Notes under the pieces: model-generated
The model's database searches: none
Seen by the model: only the letters and a program-made list of their open reading frames with translations
Told to the model about the DNA's origin: nothing
Source: Zoroaster sp. YZ-2022
Taxonomy: Eukaryota > Echinodermata > Asteroidea > Forcipulatida > Zoroasteridae
Assembly: GCA_029582265.1 (NCBI GenBank)
Contig: CM055830.1
Location: 32,219,172-32,283,171 of the forward strand
Reading direction: 5' to 3'
Length of the DNA stretch: 64,000 bases
Part shown: positions 48,291-58,482 of the stretch, one piece after another
Numbering within the stretch: position 1 is the first letter of the stretch
Layout: the number at the start of each line of letters is the position of its first letter
Made by a program: the position numbers and the translations under genes

Positions 48291-50709
48291 AGGCTAATTT
48301 CACACTTGTTTTGTTTCGGTGTATAAAACCATAAAACGCTGGAAATGGAAGTTTTCATACATTATTTTTCAAAATTATAATTGATTTCCCTTTTGAAAGA
48401 TGGCCTCATGTTTTCTCTTTTGAAATTACTAATTGTTAATTAATGAATAATTCAAGATCTTCCATGCCTTCCTACTGTCGGAAAAAAATGATTCACAAAA
48501 ATATTAAAAAGTAGATCCAGTCTAGATGGTTTCATCAGTCGTACGCCCCATAATGATCCCTGCCTCCGCCACCCTGCCCCCATCCCACACACACCAAATC
48601 GAACCAACCATGATCATAACTAGCAAGTGGTACTGCAGAGCATACCAATAATTATTATAAAACTGTAAATAAATAATGTCAAAATTGCTCCAGAGCTCCA
48701 GAATTTTCCATTAAAATTTCCCCAAAATTCCAAAAGTGCCACACAATTGTAAAACATTTACTTTATTATGTTATATTTCAATATGAATGTTTCAAAGGCC
48801 GGCAATTTACTTGGTTACCGACGAATGATAGCCTTCCCAGTGAACGTGTACTGTTTTGTTAACTAGTTCATTTTCCACTGGTGAGGAGTACGAGTCATAT
48901 CGCCCAAGTATTAAATTTACAGTATGGATAGGGCGCCCTCTCTTGGCTGATCAATAACATAGGAATTGTAATCAATGACAGACCGACTTTATCATGGATA
49001 CGAGACGCTATTTTTCTGAGCTGTAACAACCGGTAAGAATTCCCGATTTGAAACTGTATAATATTTGTATTATTAGGTAGGAATATGCACCCGACACATC
49101 GTTAAGGACTGTGGTCTCAAAAGTAACCGCCCGATGACATTTAGTGACCGTAACGTTAGATCGGTGATTGTGATTTTGTGTTTTCACTTGCGACCTTTGG
49201 TTGTATTATTGACATTACCACACACAGCATACATGTCAAGGACATATGGGTGGGTGGGTGGACAACTCGACCCTAGTGACAAATTGCCTTAAAAAACTTG
49301 ACCTTCGAGACAACTCGATCCATGGTTTTGCCAAGGGTTAAAATTTAGTTGAGTCGCACTTAGCCCCATTCTAGGGCCAATACACTAGACTCCCTCTGTG
49401 TCCTTGGCCCTAGCCTCACATGTACAAAAAAGGAGCAATTTTTCAATTTTTGATCTGCTAATTTGACTAAATACTAGTAAATGTGGAGGGAGGGACTTGG
49501 GGAAACTCCGATGGCTGGCTTGTGGAGAGGGACTGGGGGCTGATTGGGGGAAACTGGCACACAGGTTCTATGACAGTTTGACAAGTTCTAAGCTTCTCAA
49601 GGTTTTATTGTTGACGAACCTGCACCTGTAAAATTGGGGCAGGCAGAGTTTTACAAATAATTAAACAAGTATTTTAAATTAAAAGTTAAATATACACAGT
49701 CTTTGGTGGTTTTACCTTATCAGTTGAGCACAAGAGAAAATAAAATGACATCAAGTAGAAATAGTGATCAAGCACATGATACACAAGGGCAGAATAGACC
49801 TCAAAGTGGGCAGCTTCACGCACAAAGCAGCCAACGCACGCATGCGCGCACGCAACCTAAATACACATATCCACCCTCAATGTATCATACAATCACTAAA
49901 TCTACAAAACTTCTAAAAATAAGCATTAGGTTATTTGCATGTAATTAGGGACCATCAAAGTAAAATAAACAAATCATCTGCTTATACTTTTTTATATTAT
50001 CCAGGGCCCTCTACAGTATCTCCTTAAACAACACACAAACCGCACTCTCACTTAACGTACTCTCACTCTCATAACCAATATACCACTAATTAAACTTCTA
50101 ATTAAACTTCTTCTAGACATCCTAAAATTATCACATTATTGATCTATAAACAAAACTGGTTAAAATAAGATGTGCCCCTAAATCAAAGTTAATGTTTTCA
50201 ATCATGTAATTATATTGTAAATATAAGCAATAAAAGTTTGACAACTTTACCTGTAAAATCAGGGCAGGCAGTGGCCCGAGCCCGCATAGCAACAGTAGTT
50301 GACAATTGACATGCAGTTCATGTCAAACTAAAAAGTATTAGAAATGGTTTACCAAAGGAACTTTGAGAATAAAATCATTTAAATAAATTATTATTAAATA
50401 TAATAAACTTAATTAATAATTTGAAAAAATAGACAATTACCCTTATTAAATAGCTAATTAATTTATCATCTACAAGTGCTCAACTTAAAAAGTTCTACAG
50501 AGAGTGCATAATTTACTTTCACTCAATAACGTCTGCTAGTGAGATGTACGTGTACATGTACAGAGTAAAGTAAGTATATAAAAATACACACACAGTTGGT
50601 GGCTCAAATCATGCATGGTGCAGTGTACAGGTATTCTCCTAATGTGAGTGATGTAAGTTAAAGTAATTAATTAAAATAAAGAATTAATATTGTCATGTAC
50701 TATTTATAC
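48291..50709. other. Intergenic, no gene seen
   Basis: AT-rich. A GGGCGCCCTCTCTTGGCTG motif at about 48,928 is followed by ACCGGTAAGAATTC at about 49,030, which could be a promoter and a 5' splice site for the plus-strand gene, but nothing confirms it. An 81-codon frame at 49,703 has no recognisable features. Confidence 0.35.
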
Positions 50710-51035
50710 TATAGGTTTTCCCGGTCATTTTCGGCAATTGAGCGGCCAATTTAAACGCCGCGTCATTCCATTTCGCGCGAAACTGCAAGCACCTCAAAAT
50801 AGTCATTCAATTTCACTTCATGTGCAAGCAAATGTTCACTTGCGACAGGCAATTAAAAAGAATCACCATTCAATTTAAAATTCCATTCGAACAGCATTCA
50901 AATTCGCAACGGCTTTTTGCAGCGTGCGTATAGTCATTCAAATTCGTTTTGGGGCAGGCATTTCTGAGAATTGTCCAGCTGATTTGGCGTTTTGTTAATC
51001 TGTAATTATGGTTGCTACCGCAAGATTGTAAAATG

Positions 51036-51043
51036 TATAAAAG
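51036..51043 (+). promoter_or_regulatory. TATA box of the transposase gene
   Basis: TATAAAAG lies about 110 bp before the transposase start and 77 bp before an upstream ATG (51,113) with a good context (AAAATGG). That ATG opens an 18-codon frame that ends at TGA just inside the transposase frame. Confidence 0.55.
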
Positions 51044-51146
51044 GGTTCACTTCTTGTATGAGAATCACTTTGCTGATGTCCCCTTCGATTGCTTGTAATT
51101 GAAGATTGAAAAATGGTAGCTCGTGTTCGCTACGCGAGAATATCTA

Positions 51147-52202
51147 ATGTTGATCGAACGGCTGATTGATGCATTCGAAGGGAATGATTTAGATTACCTT
51201 GAGCTTGCAGACAACTTGAACATCAACAGGTCCACAGCAAGATCGATTGTCGCAACTTATTTGAGATCAGGACGAAGAGAGAGGTTGGACAGAGGAGGGG
51301 CAACTCATTTCAGGATGGATGATGAGATGCGACACCATTTGCATGACATCCTGGACACCAATCCCCTCTTGACACTTAAGCAGATGGAAGCCAGTCTGAT
51401 TGAGCATCTACCAGACAAGCCCAGGGTTTCAACTACCACCATAGCCAGGGCCTTAGATGGAATGATGATGACGTTGAAACTTGTGGAAGATGTTCCTGAT
51501 GCCAGAAACTCCCCTGCAGATCTCGATCAACGAGTTCAGTATGCCGAATGGTTCCTGGAGCATGGTGTTCTGGCACACCTTATATTTATTGACGAGACAG
51601 GATACAACATCTGGACCCGGCGATCCCAAGGCAGAGCCCCACGAGGGATTCCAGCAAGACGAGTCGTCCACAGACAACGAGGGAGAAATTGCAACGTCAT
51701 CTTTGCTGTTTCCAGTGAAGTAGGTTTAGTGCACCATCGAATTGCATTTGAAACTATGACACGAGAGAGATTTGAGGAGTTTCTTGCTGCCACAATCGAA
51801 CAATGCACAGATCTGTTCCCAGAAGACGAGCCCGTAATCCTCATTTGCAACAATGCAAGGCCTCACGTTCGTGCCCAACTCCCTGAAGATGTCAACCCAG
51901 TGATCTCTCTGAAGCGACTCCCTCCATATTCCCCTTTCCTAAACTGCACAGAGATGGCACATTCTGCATTTAAGGCTGCAGTCAAGCGGACTCTTGGGCT
52001 ACCAGAGTGGCAACAACGAATCGGAGACAGACAGGCTGCACAGGCAGGAGGGATGAACATGCAACAGTGGAGATGTGAGATTCTACAACAAGCAGCTGTA
52101 CAGAATGTAGATGTCATCACCCAAGCAAAATGCGCGCAGTGGTATAACCATAGCCAAACCTACAGGCCTAGATGCATGGCACGCCAACAGATAGATGGTT
52201 AA
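51147..52202 (+). CDS. DD34E transposase with second catalytic Asp replaced by Asn
   Basis: The frame gives 351 aa from the ATG at 51,147 (MLIERLIDAFEGND); it stays open eight codons further upstream without another ATG. Residues 1-100 form a helix-turn-helix region (LELADNLNINRSTARSIVATY). The DDE_3 catalytic core follows: IFIDETGYN (Asp149), ILICNNARPH (Asn235 where the family has Asp in DNAxxH), and PPYSPFLNCTE (Glu269). The second and third catalytic positions are 34 apart, as in Tc1-type DD34E enzymes. The codon is AAC at 51,849-51,851, one G-to-A transition from GAC, and would be expected to abolish catalysis. The NCTE motif also differs from the usual NPIE. The upstream ATG at 51,113 is out of frame, so a 1-nt change may have removed the true N-terminus. 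Confidence 0.88.
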   Translation: MLIERLIDAFEGNDLDYLELADNLNINRSTARSIVATYLRSGRRERLDRGGATHFRMDDEMRHHLHDILDTNPLLTLKQMEASLIEHLPDKPRVSTTTIARALDGMMMTLKLVEDVPDARNSPADLDQRVQYAEWFLEHGVLAHLIFIDETGYNIWTRRSQGRAPRGIPARRVVHRQRGRNCNVIFAVSSEVGLVHHRIAFETMTRERFEEFLAATIEQCTDLFPEDEPVILICNNARPHVRAQLPEDVNPVISLKRLPPYSPFLNCTEMAHSAFKAAVKRTLGLPEWQQRIGDRQAAQAGGMNMQQWRCEILQQAAVQNVDVITQAKCAQWYNHSQTYRPRCMARQQIDG

Positions 52203-52211
52203 GAAAACACA

Positions 52212-52457
52212 CTAAATAAAGAAATAAAGAAGTAAAGAAATAAAGAAGTAAAGAAATAAAGAAGTAAAGAAACAAAGAAATAAAGAAATAAAGAAATAAA
52301 GAAGTAAAGAAATAAAGAAGTAAAGAAATAAAGAAGTAAAGAAACAAAGAAATAAAGAAGTAAAGAAATAAAGAAGTAAAGAAACAAAGAAATAAAGAAA
52401 TAAAGAAGTAAAGAAGTAAAGGAACAAAGACATAAAGAAATATAGATGTAAAGAAAT
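52212..52457. repeat. 8-bp microsatellite (AAATAAAG/AAGTAAAG) inside the transposon
   Basis: About 30 tandem copies of AAATAAAG or AAGTAAAG, with a few AAACAAAG, beginning just after the transposase stop codon. The Phe/Leu/Tyr-rich frames on the other strand are artefacts of this repeat. Confidence 0.93.
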
Positions 52458-53108
52458 CATAGTGTGCATTTGTTTGCTCATTTTATGAAATTGGTTGTCA
52501 CAAAACAACGTAAGTAACAAACTGGTAGAAATCTTTGCTTGCGCCTACTCTGCTAAATTGAATGCCGATTTCGCATGGCTAAACTGAACGACTGTTAAGT
52601 TCAATTGAATGCAATGCTATATAAATTCGGATGCATCAAAGTGAAATTGAATGACGGTTTCAACTGAAGAGGCAAAATCACTTAAATACGAATGCATGAA
52701 CACGAAATTGGCCGCTCAATTGCCGAAAATGACCGGGAAAACCTATATTTAAACAAATTGACTAGACACTTAGAAAGAATGTTGTATCCAACATAAATCT
52801 TCTTTCGCTATATGCGCACCTAATATATTAACAATTTTACTTAAATAAGTATATTTTGATTAATTTGCATTAAATGTTATTTATTTGTTCTAGGATAATT
52901 AAAGCTTACCTGGAATATGTTTTCGAGCTAAGAAAATGTCAGAATAATATTAAGAGCAGAAGTTGCATCCCCATAAATCATTGCAAATGTTAATATTCCC
53001 TGAGGGACAAGTGGCATTTTCAAAGGTTTAATTTATTGTATTTATAAAACAAATTAAATTATCACAATTAGTTTTTCCTTGAAGTTTTGGACAGGAAAAA
53101 TATATTTT

Positions 53109-53300
53109 AAAGGGACAATATTGTCACAATCAGACTGGGCATGGAATCGGTGTTCTAGTTTAAGATGAACACAGTGACTGAACATTACTGGCTAATTTAT
53201 GCAGCAGCAACGGTAATATGACCTTATCATGTGGGGTATTATTTTCTGTCACTGAGTTAATCTAAAACAAGCACTCCGATTCCATATTAACTGAATTTTT
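53109..53300. mobile_element. Miniature element with AAAGGGACA end, copy 1
   Basis: Starts AAAGGGACAATATTGTCACA and shares TGAACACAGTGACTGAA, TTATGCAGCAGCAACGGTAA and CACTGAGTTAATCTAAAA with 56,473-56,699. The right end is truncated here. A third relative is at about 55,580-55,730. Confidence 0.7.
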
Positions 53301-53784
53301 TTGGGTTTGTAGTTAAAATGGAGTGGCACATACAACAAGACTATTTTTTCAAAGACCTTGTAATATTTTCAAATACCAATTTTATCAAAGATTTTACAAA
53401 TGTATGTAGAGAAATGGACGATAATTTATACTCTTTTTCACTGTTGAAAACTCATTTGAATTACTTTAATTTGTACAATTTTGATCATAATTGTAAGAAT
53501 GTGATGTTATTGTTAAATTAACAAAGGGAACTGGAAGTGGATTGGCCGTTAATATATAACAAAATGGTTCTTAGTGTTTTTTTAGCGTAAACCTGATGAT
53601 GGTATTAATTTTTTTAGAAATAACTATGTCTGAGATGTTGTATTATTTTTAATAAAAGTGCAGTAATTTCCAGTTCTTATTTAGGAAAGCGTACTCTTTC
53701 CTTAATTCCACATTATAATAAATACAAAAAAATAAGAAATTTATTTGAAAGTAATAAACTAAAACTTTCAAAAAGAGAGAAAGC
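53301..53784. other. Intergenic, no gene seen
   Basis: AT-rich DNA. A 67-codon frame at 53,318 is AT-driven and has no recognisable domain. Confidence 0.4.
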
Positions 53785-54345
53785 ATGTAACTCATCCATG
53801 TAAGCAGTTTGGCCAACATTACCAATGTTGCACCTTGTATTGATTCAAAGAGAGTAAGCATACTCATAGGAGCAGTTTGGCCAACATTACCAATGATGTA
53901 CCTTGTATGTATATCTTGATTCAAAGAGAGTAAGCATACTCATAGAAGCAGTTTTGCCAACATTACCAATGTTGCACCTTGTATGTATATCTTGATTCAA
54001 AGAGAGTAAGCATACTCATAGAAGCAGTTTTGCCAACATTACCAATGTTGCACCTTGTATTGATTCAAAGAGAGTAAGCATACTCATAGAAGCAGTTTGG
54101 CCAACATTACCAATGCTGTACCTTGTATGTATATCTTGATTCAAAGAGAGTAAGCATACTCATAGAAGCAGTTTTGCCAACATTACCAATGATGTACCTA
54201 GTTGTATGTATATCTTGATTCTAAGAGAGTAAGCATACTCATAGAAGCAGTTTGGCCAACATTACCAATGATGTACATTGTATGTATATCTTGATTCTAA
54301 GAGAGTAAGCATACTCATAGAATGAGTTTTGCTATTAGAAATGCT
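53785..54345. repeat. 76-bp tandem array, intergenic copy
   Basis: About seven copies of the unit found in the RIF1 intron at 37,255-38,556, in the same orientation, including GCAGTTTTGCCAACATTACC and TGTATGTATATCTTGATTC. Two copies lack the TATGTATATCT part. Confidence 0.88.
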
Positions 54346-55071
54346 GTACCTTCCATTTAAACCTAACATATAGCTATACACCAGTAAGATTTAGGTTAGT
54401 ATGTGACAGTTGAATAATTTATGAATTATCAATTCTATATGTGTACCGTACATTTATACCCTATTCTGTAAATTGCATTCCTCGCTGAATTTGCTGCGAT
54501 TGTACTGTGCAAATTTACATTTGACAGGTAGCATCTATTTAAAATTGCAGGGGGGATTTTCTTTCCAAATTAAGGAACTTTCATTTTAGATGTAGCGTTG
54601 CTAGGAAAGGGTATGAAATAATTTCTTCAAGACTCTCGGGGGAAAAATTAAAGAAATGTCCCTGAATAATATTGATTATGTTTTCAGAGGAAGGTCTTTT
54701 AAAATTTCTAAAATGGGGAATTCTTGAAATCTATCCCTGATCCCCGCTGCAGCCGTGTTGGATGTGTGTGTTGTATTATGTATCTAGAGCAAAAGAAAGA
54801 CAATATTCAGACCTACATACATTCATGTGTGCACAATAGCTTCATTATGCATGGTACGTTACATGCATGTAGTCACACCGTGCTCGTATTATTATTGTGT
54901 ATGACCTTGTTGTAAGAATTCCAATAATTTAAAGAGAAATTACACTTTTTAGTTCCTAATCATTTCAAATTTTCTAAAATTCCAAAGTATTACTGTACAA
55001 CTGTATGGGTTTTGGATCAGATTTCGATGTTAACTTTGAAAATTTTCTTGAAAATTTGACGACCAATTGAC
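54346..55071. other. Intergenic, no gene seen
   Basis: AT-rich, without convincing frames or repeats. Confidence 0.45.
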
Positions 55072-55503
55072 AAGCCTCCTAGCGAAACCTATAAAAACCT
55101 ATAAAAACCTATATTTCAAAATGGGAACCTTTATTTCCCTCAAAAAACCTGTATTAACCTATAAAACCATATATTTTTAATCTGCAACACATTTTCAACT
55201 TCCTCATAAAATCCTCATGGCTTTGAAGAAAAATTACTTCCTAAGTAGAAAGAGATGAAGCCAAAACAGTAGCCAGACTGTAACATGTGTACCGCTGTTA
55301 CATATTCTGCCGGACAGTGTATGGGATAATGTACTTTTTATTGCAAAAAGTACTCAGAAGGTAGGCAATTTACCAAAAACTTGTTACTTAACACTGCATA
55401 ATCACGGGAAATAACCTATAATTTTAAGCCTATATTTTGGCATTTAATAACCTATATTGCTTTAAAAAAACCTATATTTGGTAGATGAGGTACTGGGAGG
55501 CCT
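55072..55503 (+). mobile_element. Dispersed element with CAGGCCTCCCAG-type ends, copy 1
   Basis: Begins GCCTCCTAGCGAAACC and ends ACTGGGAGGCCTG. Rich in AACCTATA words, with CATGGCTTTGAAGAAAA and GCCAAAACAGTAGCCA. A second copy at 60,521-60,905 begins CAGGCCTCCCAGCGAAACC. CAG-type ends suggest a hAT-like non-autonomous element. Confidence 0.7.
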
Positions 55504-56472
55504 GAATTGAACTAAAAAAATAATTAACAGGTTGGTTTTTGTATAACAAAATTTGGTCCTCATGTATTCTTAAATTTTTCCACTGGCTCATTATTTGATC
55601 GTATTGCTCCATGTTATCTATGCCAGTGTACACTCATTATTATCAGTCAGTCAGTTCATCTAAAACTAGGACACCGATTCCATGCCCTGTCAAAAGTCTG
55701 CTCTGATTGTGACGATAGTGACCCTTTAATTGCATAAAACTAGAAAACTAATTAAGAGAGTATGGATATTGAGCATGATGCTATCACAGCTAGCCCAGCC
55801 GGCTACTGGTAATTGGAATTGGCTTAATTAACAGTCGCTAATGCATTACATGTATGTCTCAATCTCCAATCACTCATGTGTAGAAAAAAAAAACCCATAA
55901 AATTGTCATGTCACTAACACTAACAGGTACATGTACATTGCTCAATGATTTGTTGAACACTTGGTTATATTGCTATGTCCAACTGTACAGGGTATACCTC
56001 CAAAAATGTATAAATTTCAAGATAATCCACAATTTCATAATCATAAATAATGATGTAAGCATTTATGTGGTTTTTCTTTTTTAATTTTAATTTTTACATT
56101 TGAACTGTATGTTTTTTGTTAGTTTTATTTTAGTGAACTACTGTTTTGTAACCAGAAATACAATGTCTCCAAAAATCAGAATATGTTTTAAAATATTTTG
56201 TTTGTTTGTATTTTGTGTGACCATTTTTAATGTTTAATATTTGTTGTATAGTTAATTACTCTATAGAGAAATTATGCATTGTTCTATGAGCAATAAACTG
56301 CACATATATATATGCAATGACACCCCAGTATATATTTTGTGATACCCCAAATTTTGCAGATTTATATAAATTATAGAATACTGTAAATTCATTTTTCATA
56401 TATTTTAATTTTGAATATGTGTGCAATAACATCTACAGAAAGTTGATCTGTGAATGACTTAGCAAAAGTCCC
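55504..56472. other. Intergenic, AT-rich
   Basis: Contains a partial AAAGGGACA-family copy at about 55,580-55,730 (CCGATTCCATGCCCTGTCAA). The rest shows no gene. Confidence 0.45.
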
Positions 56473-56699
56473 TTAAAGGGACGGTATCATCACCATCAGA
56501 GCAGACTTTCTTCAGGGCATGGAATCGATGTCCTACTTTAAGATGAACACGGTGACTGAAAATTACTGGCTCATTTATGCAGCAGCAACGGTAATAATGG
56601 CATTATCATGTGGGATGTTATTTTCAGTCACTGAGTTAATCTAAAAGAAGCACTCTGATTCCATGCCCTGTTGATCATGACGACAATTGTCCCTTTAAC
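56473..56699. mobile_element. Miniature element with AAAGGGACA ends, copy 2
   Basis: Left end AAAGGGACGGTATCATCACC, right end GACGACAATTGTCCCTTT, with CAGGGCATGGAATCGATGTC and its inverse near the ends. It abuts the next element directly. Confidence 0.8.
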
Positions 56700-57005
56700 C
56701 CTCCTACTATAGCTGCACTTTAGTGGCAAGTAGCTATACGTGTAGATGCCAAAATCGGTCAACTGACTGTTGACCCAAATGCGCACACATGGGCATTTTT
56801 GGCTGGTTTTTACTGTCATTTTGACCACCCTGAACAATACAAGACAATGCTTTTACCAGTCAAAAACGGTTGACTCATTTTGACCTGAAAATGTACTTAC
56901 TACACGTAAGGTTTGACAGTGTTTGACTTTTAAGTGCCCTAGATATACACTGGGAAGTATATCAAAATTTTGGTTGATTTTGATCCTTGCAGTCACAGGA
57001 GGGTT
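56697..57005 (+). mobile_element. Element with AACCCTCCTAC ends, TTTTGACC-rich (copy 2)
   Basis: Left end AACCCTCCTACTATAGCTGC, right end CAGGAGGGTT. The body matches 40,021-40,310. It sits exactly next to the AAAGGGACA element. Confidence 0.8.
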
Positions 57006-57201
57006 GATGTTAATACGCTGGCTACAGTATACATGTGCAAACTTATTCATTTTATGTAGAATATGTCATTGTATCTATAGCCAATGTACATCCATTATGC
57101 AAGAATCTGATGGAAGATAATAATGCAGTCACTATATGGCATTAAATCAATCAATAATCCAGCCATTATCCAGTATGTTTACTCATCAAGATCCCACAAC
57201 C

Positions 57202-57372
57202 AGGGGCCAATATCATACAGCTGCTAAGAACGGAATATTTGTGCTTAGCAAATATAAACTACCAGCCAATTTGTAATGTAATGTTTATTGCTTTCAGCTG
57301 GTTCTCATGCCAATTTTGCTTAGCAGGTAAATTTACTAAGCAATATTTTCTGCTCTATGGAATCAGCCCTTG
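57202..57372. mobile_element. Relative of the 27.0-kb inverted-repeat pair
   Basis: Begins GGGGCCAATATCATACAGCT then GCTAAG and ends TTCTGCTCTATGGAATCAGC. Shares the TAAGCAG/CTGCTTAG style of ends and a GCTGGT core. Confidence 0.6.
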
Positions 57373-57696
57373 GTTTATGCTACACGATGCGTCCAAACTG
57401 AAAATCATAAACCTTGTACACTGTGTGTGTATCTTAAGCAACCTTGCTCACTGGTTTGTTAAAACATGTACCTTAATGGATTTATATATGCACTCATGTG
57501 TTTGTATTGTGTGGTTGCCTGCTACCATGACAACCATTGAATCCTTGGCAATAGTCATATATTGACTGATTGTTTTGGTTGGGAAATGAATTTTTTTTTA
57601 TGAAGTTCTAATTTTATCCTTGGCATAATAAAATTATACATGTATTATGCATTTGAGCATATTAAGAAATACATGTACACTGTATGTAAACGTACA

Positions 57697-57949
57697 GAAA
57701 GAATGTAGAATACAACCGGCACTTTTCTATCCAAATATGACAAATATCACTGATTTTCCTTTAAAAGATTATAGAGGACACATTTATGGAGAGGAAAGTG
57801 TAGTCAAGTGAGGATTGAAAATGTTATTTTGGGAGATTTTGAGCAATGAATGCATGCACAACCAGTGAGAAGTTGGCCATTTTGTCGTCTGCTAAAAACA
57901 CATGCTTAGGCATTGTGCACAAGTGGCGGTTGGGTTCGACATTCTTTCC
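57697..57949. mobile_element. Miniature element with GAAAGAATGT ends (253 bp)
   Basis: Left end GAAAGAATGTAGAATACAAC then CGGCACTTTTCT, right end AAGTGGCGGTTGGGTTCGAC then ATTCTTTC. Family of 43,436-43,900. Confidence 0.78.
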
Positions 57950-58054
57950 AAATGTACGCCTAGAAATCTTATATAAAAGCCAGGAATTCATTCTTAGTAA
58001 AATATCAATTTATACATATTCATTCTACGAAGATCAAGAAATATGTTTTTAAGC

Positions 58055-58332
58055 GGGTCATACTAAAAGGCATCAAGGCCTGGATTCGGTGTCAAGGCCT
58101 ACATCTCAAGGCGTCAAGAGTTTTCTACAATGACGTGATATACAAATATTTTTAAGTCGTTTTTACCATGAAAAAATGTATATTTAAACTTGACAAACGT
58201 TAACATTTTACGGCAGCCATTTTGCCTTTTCGCAGAAATGGTACAGTCCTATGACACCTTGAGATGTAGGCTTTGATGCCGAATCCAGGCTTTGATGCCA
58301 CAAATCCAGTCTTGACGCCTCTTAGTATGACC
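58055..58332. mobile_element. Miniature element with GGTCATACTAA ends, next to the kelch gene start
   Basis: Left end GGTCATACTAAAAGGCATCA, right end GACGCCTCTTAGTATGACC. The arms continue with GGCCTGGATTCGGTGTCAAG and inverted partners (CTTTGATGCCGAATCCAG). It ends 150 bp before the first kelch ATG, inside the likely 5' flank or UTR. Confidence 0.83.
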
Positions 58333-58482
58333 ATTTTGAGCTGATGATGGAGAACTATTTTTTTAACACAAAATATTTGTGTATTTTTTCTACTGTATAG
58401 GATTACTGGTGTCACATAATGCCGTGAACATTGGAAGCCTCATGTGACCCCCATCCCCTTCCTCGGGGAATCTGTCTGCAGG

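Larger units (their letters stand above)
50712..52745 (+). mobile_element. IS630/Tc1/mariner-superfamily transposon, full length (2,034 bp)
   Basis: Perfect 41-bp inverted ends begin TAGGTTTTCCCGGTCATTTT and run to GCGGCCAATTT. They are flanked by TA at 50,710-50,711 and 52,746-52,747. Inside each end are several short repeats facing inward: CATTCAATTTC/CATTCAAATTC on the left (about 50,804-50,946) and GAAATTGAATG/TTCAATTGAATG on the right (about 52,558-52,660). One transposase frame lies between. Confidence 0.92.

Noticed and set aside
48926..48946. CTCF-like site GGGCGCCCTCTCTTGG
   Set aside because: Only a partial match to the consensus, and similar GCGCCCTC words occur at 14,270 and 24,077 inside repeats or introns.
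49703..49948. 81-codon frame with a polar Gln/Ser/Thr-rich peptide
   Set aside because: No domain, no splice context and composition like its surroundings.
52199..52520. Phe/Leu/Tyr-rich frames on the minus strand that look like membrane proteins
   Set aside because: They are translations of the 8-bp microsatellite.
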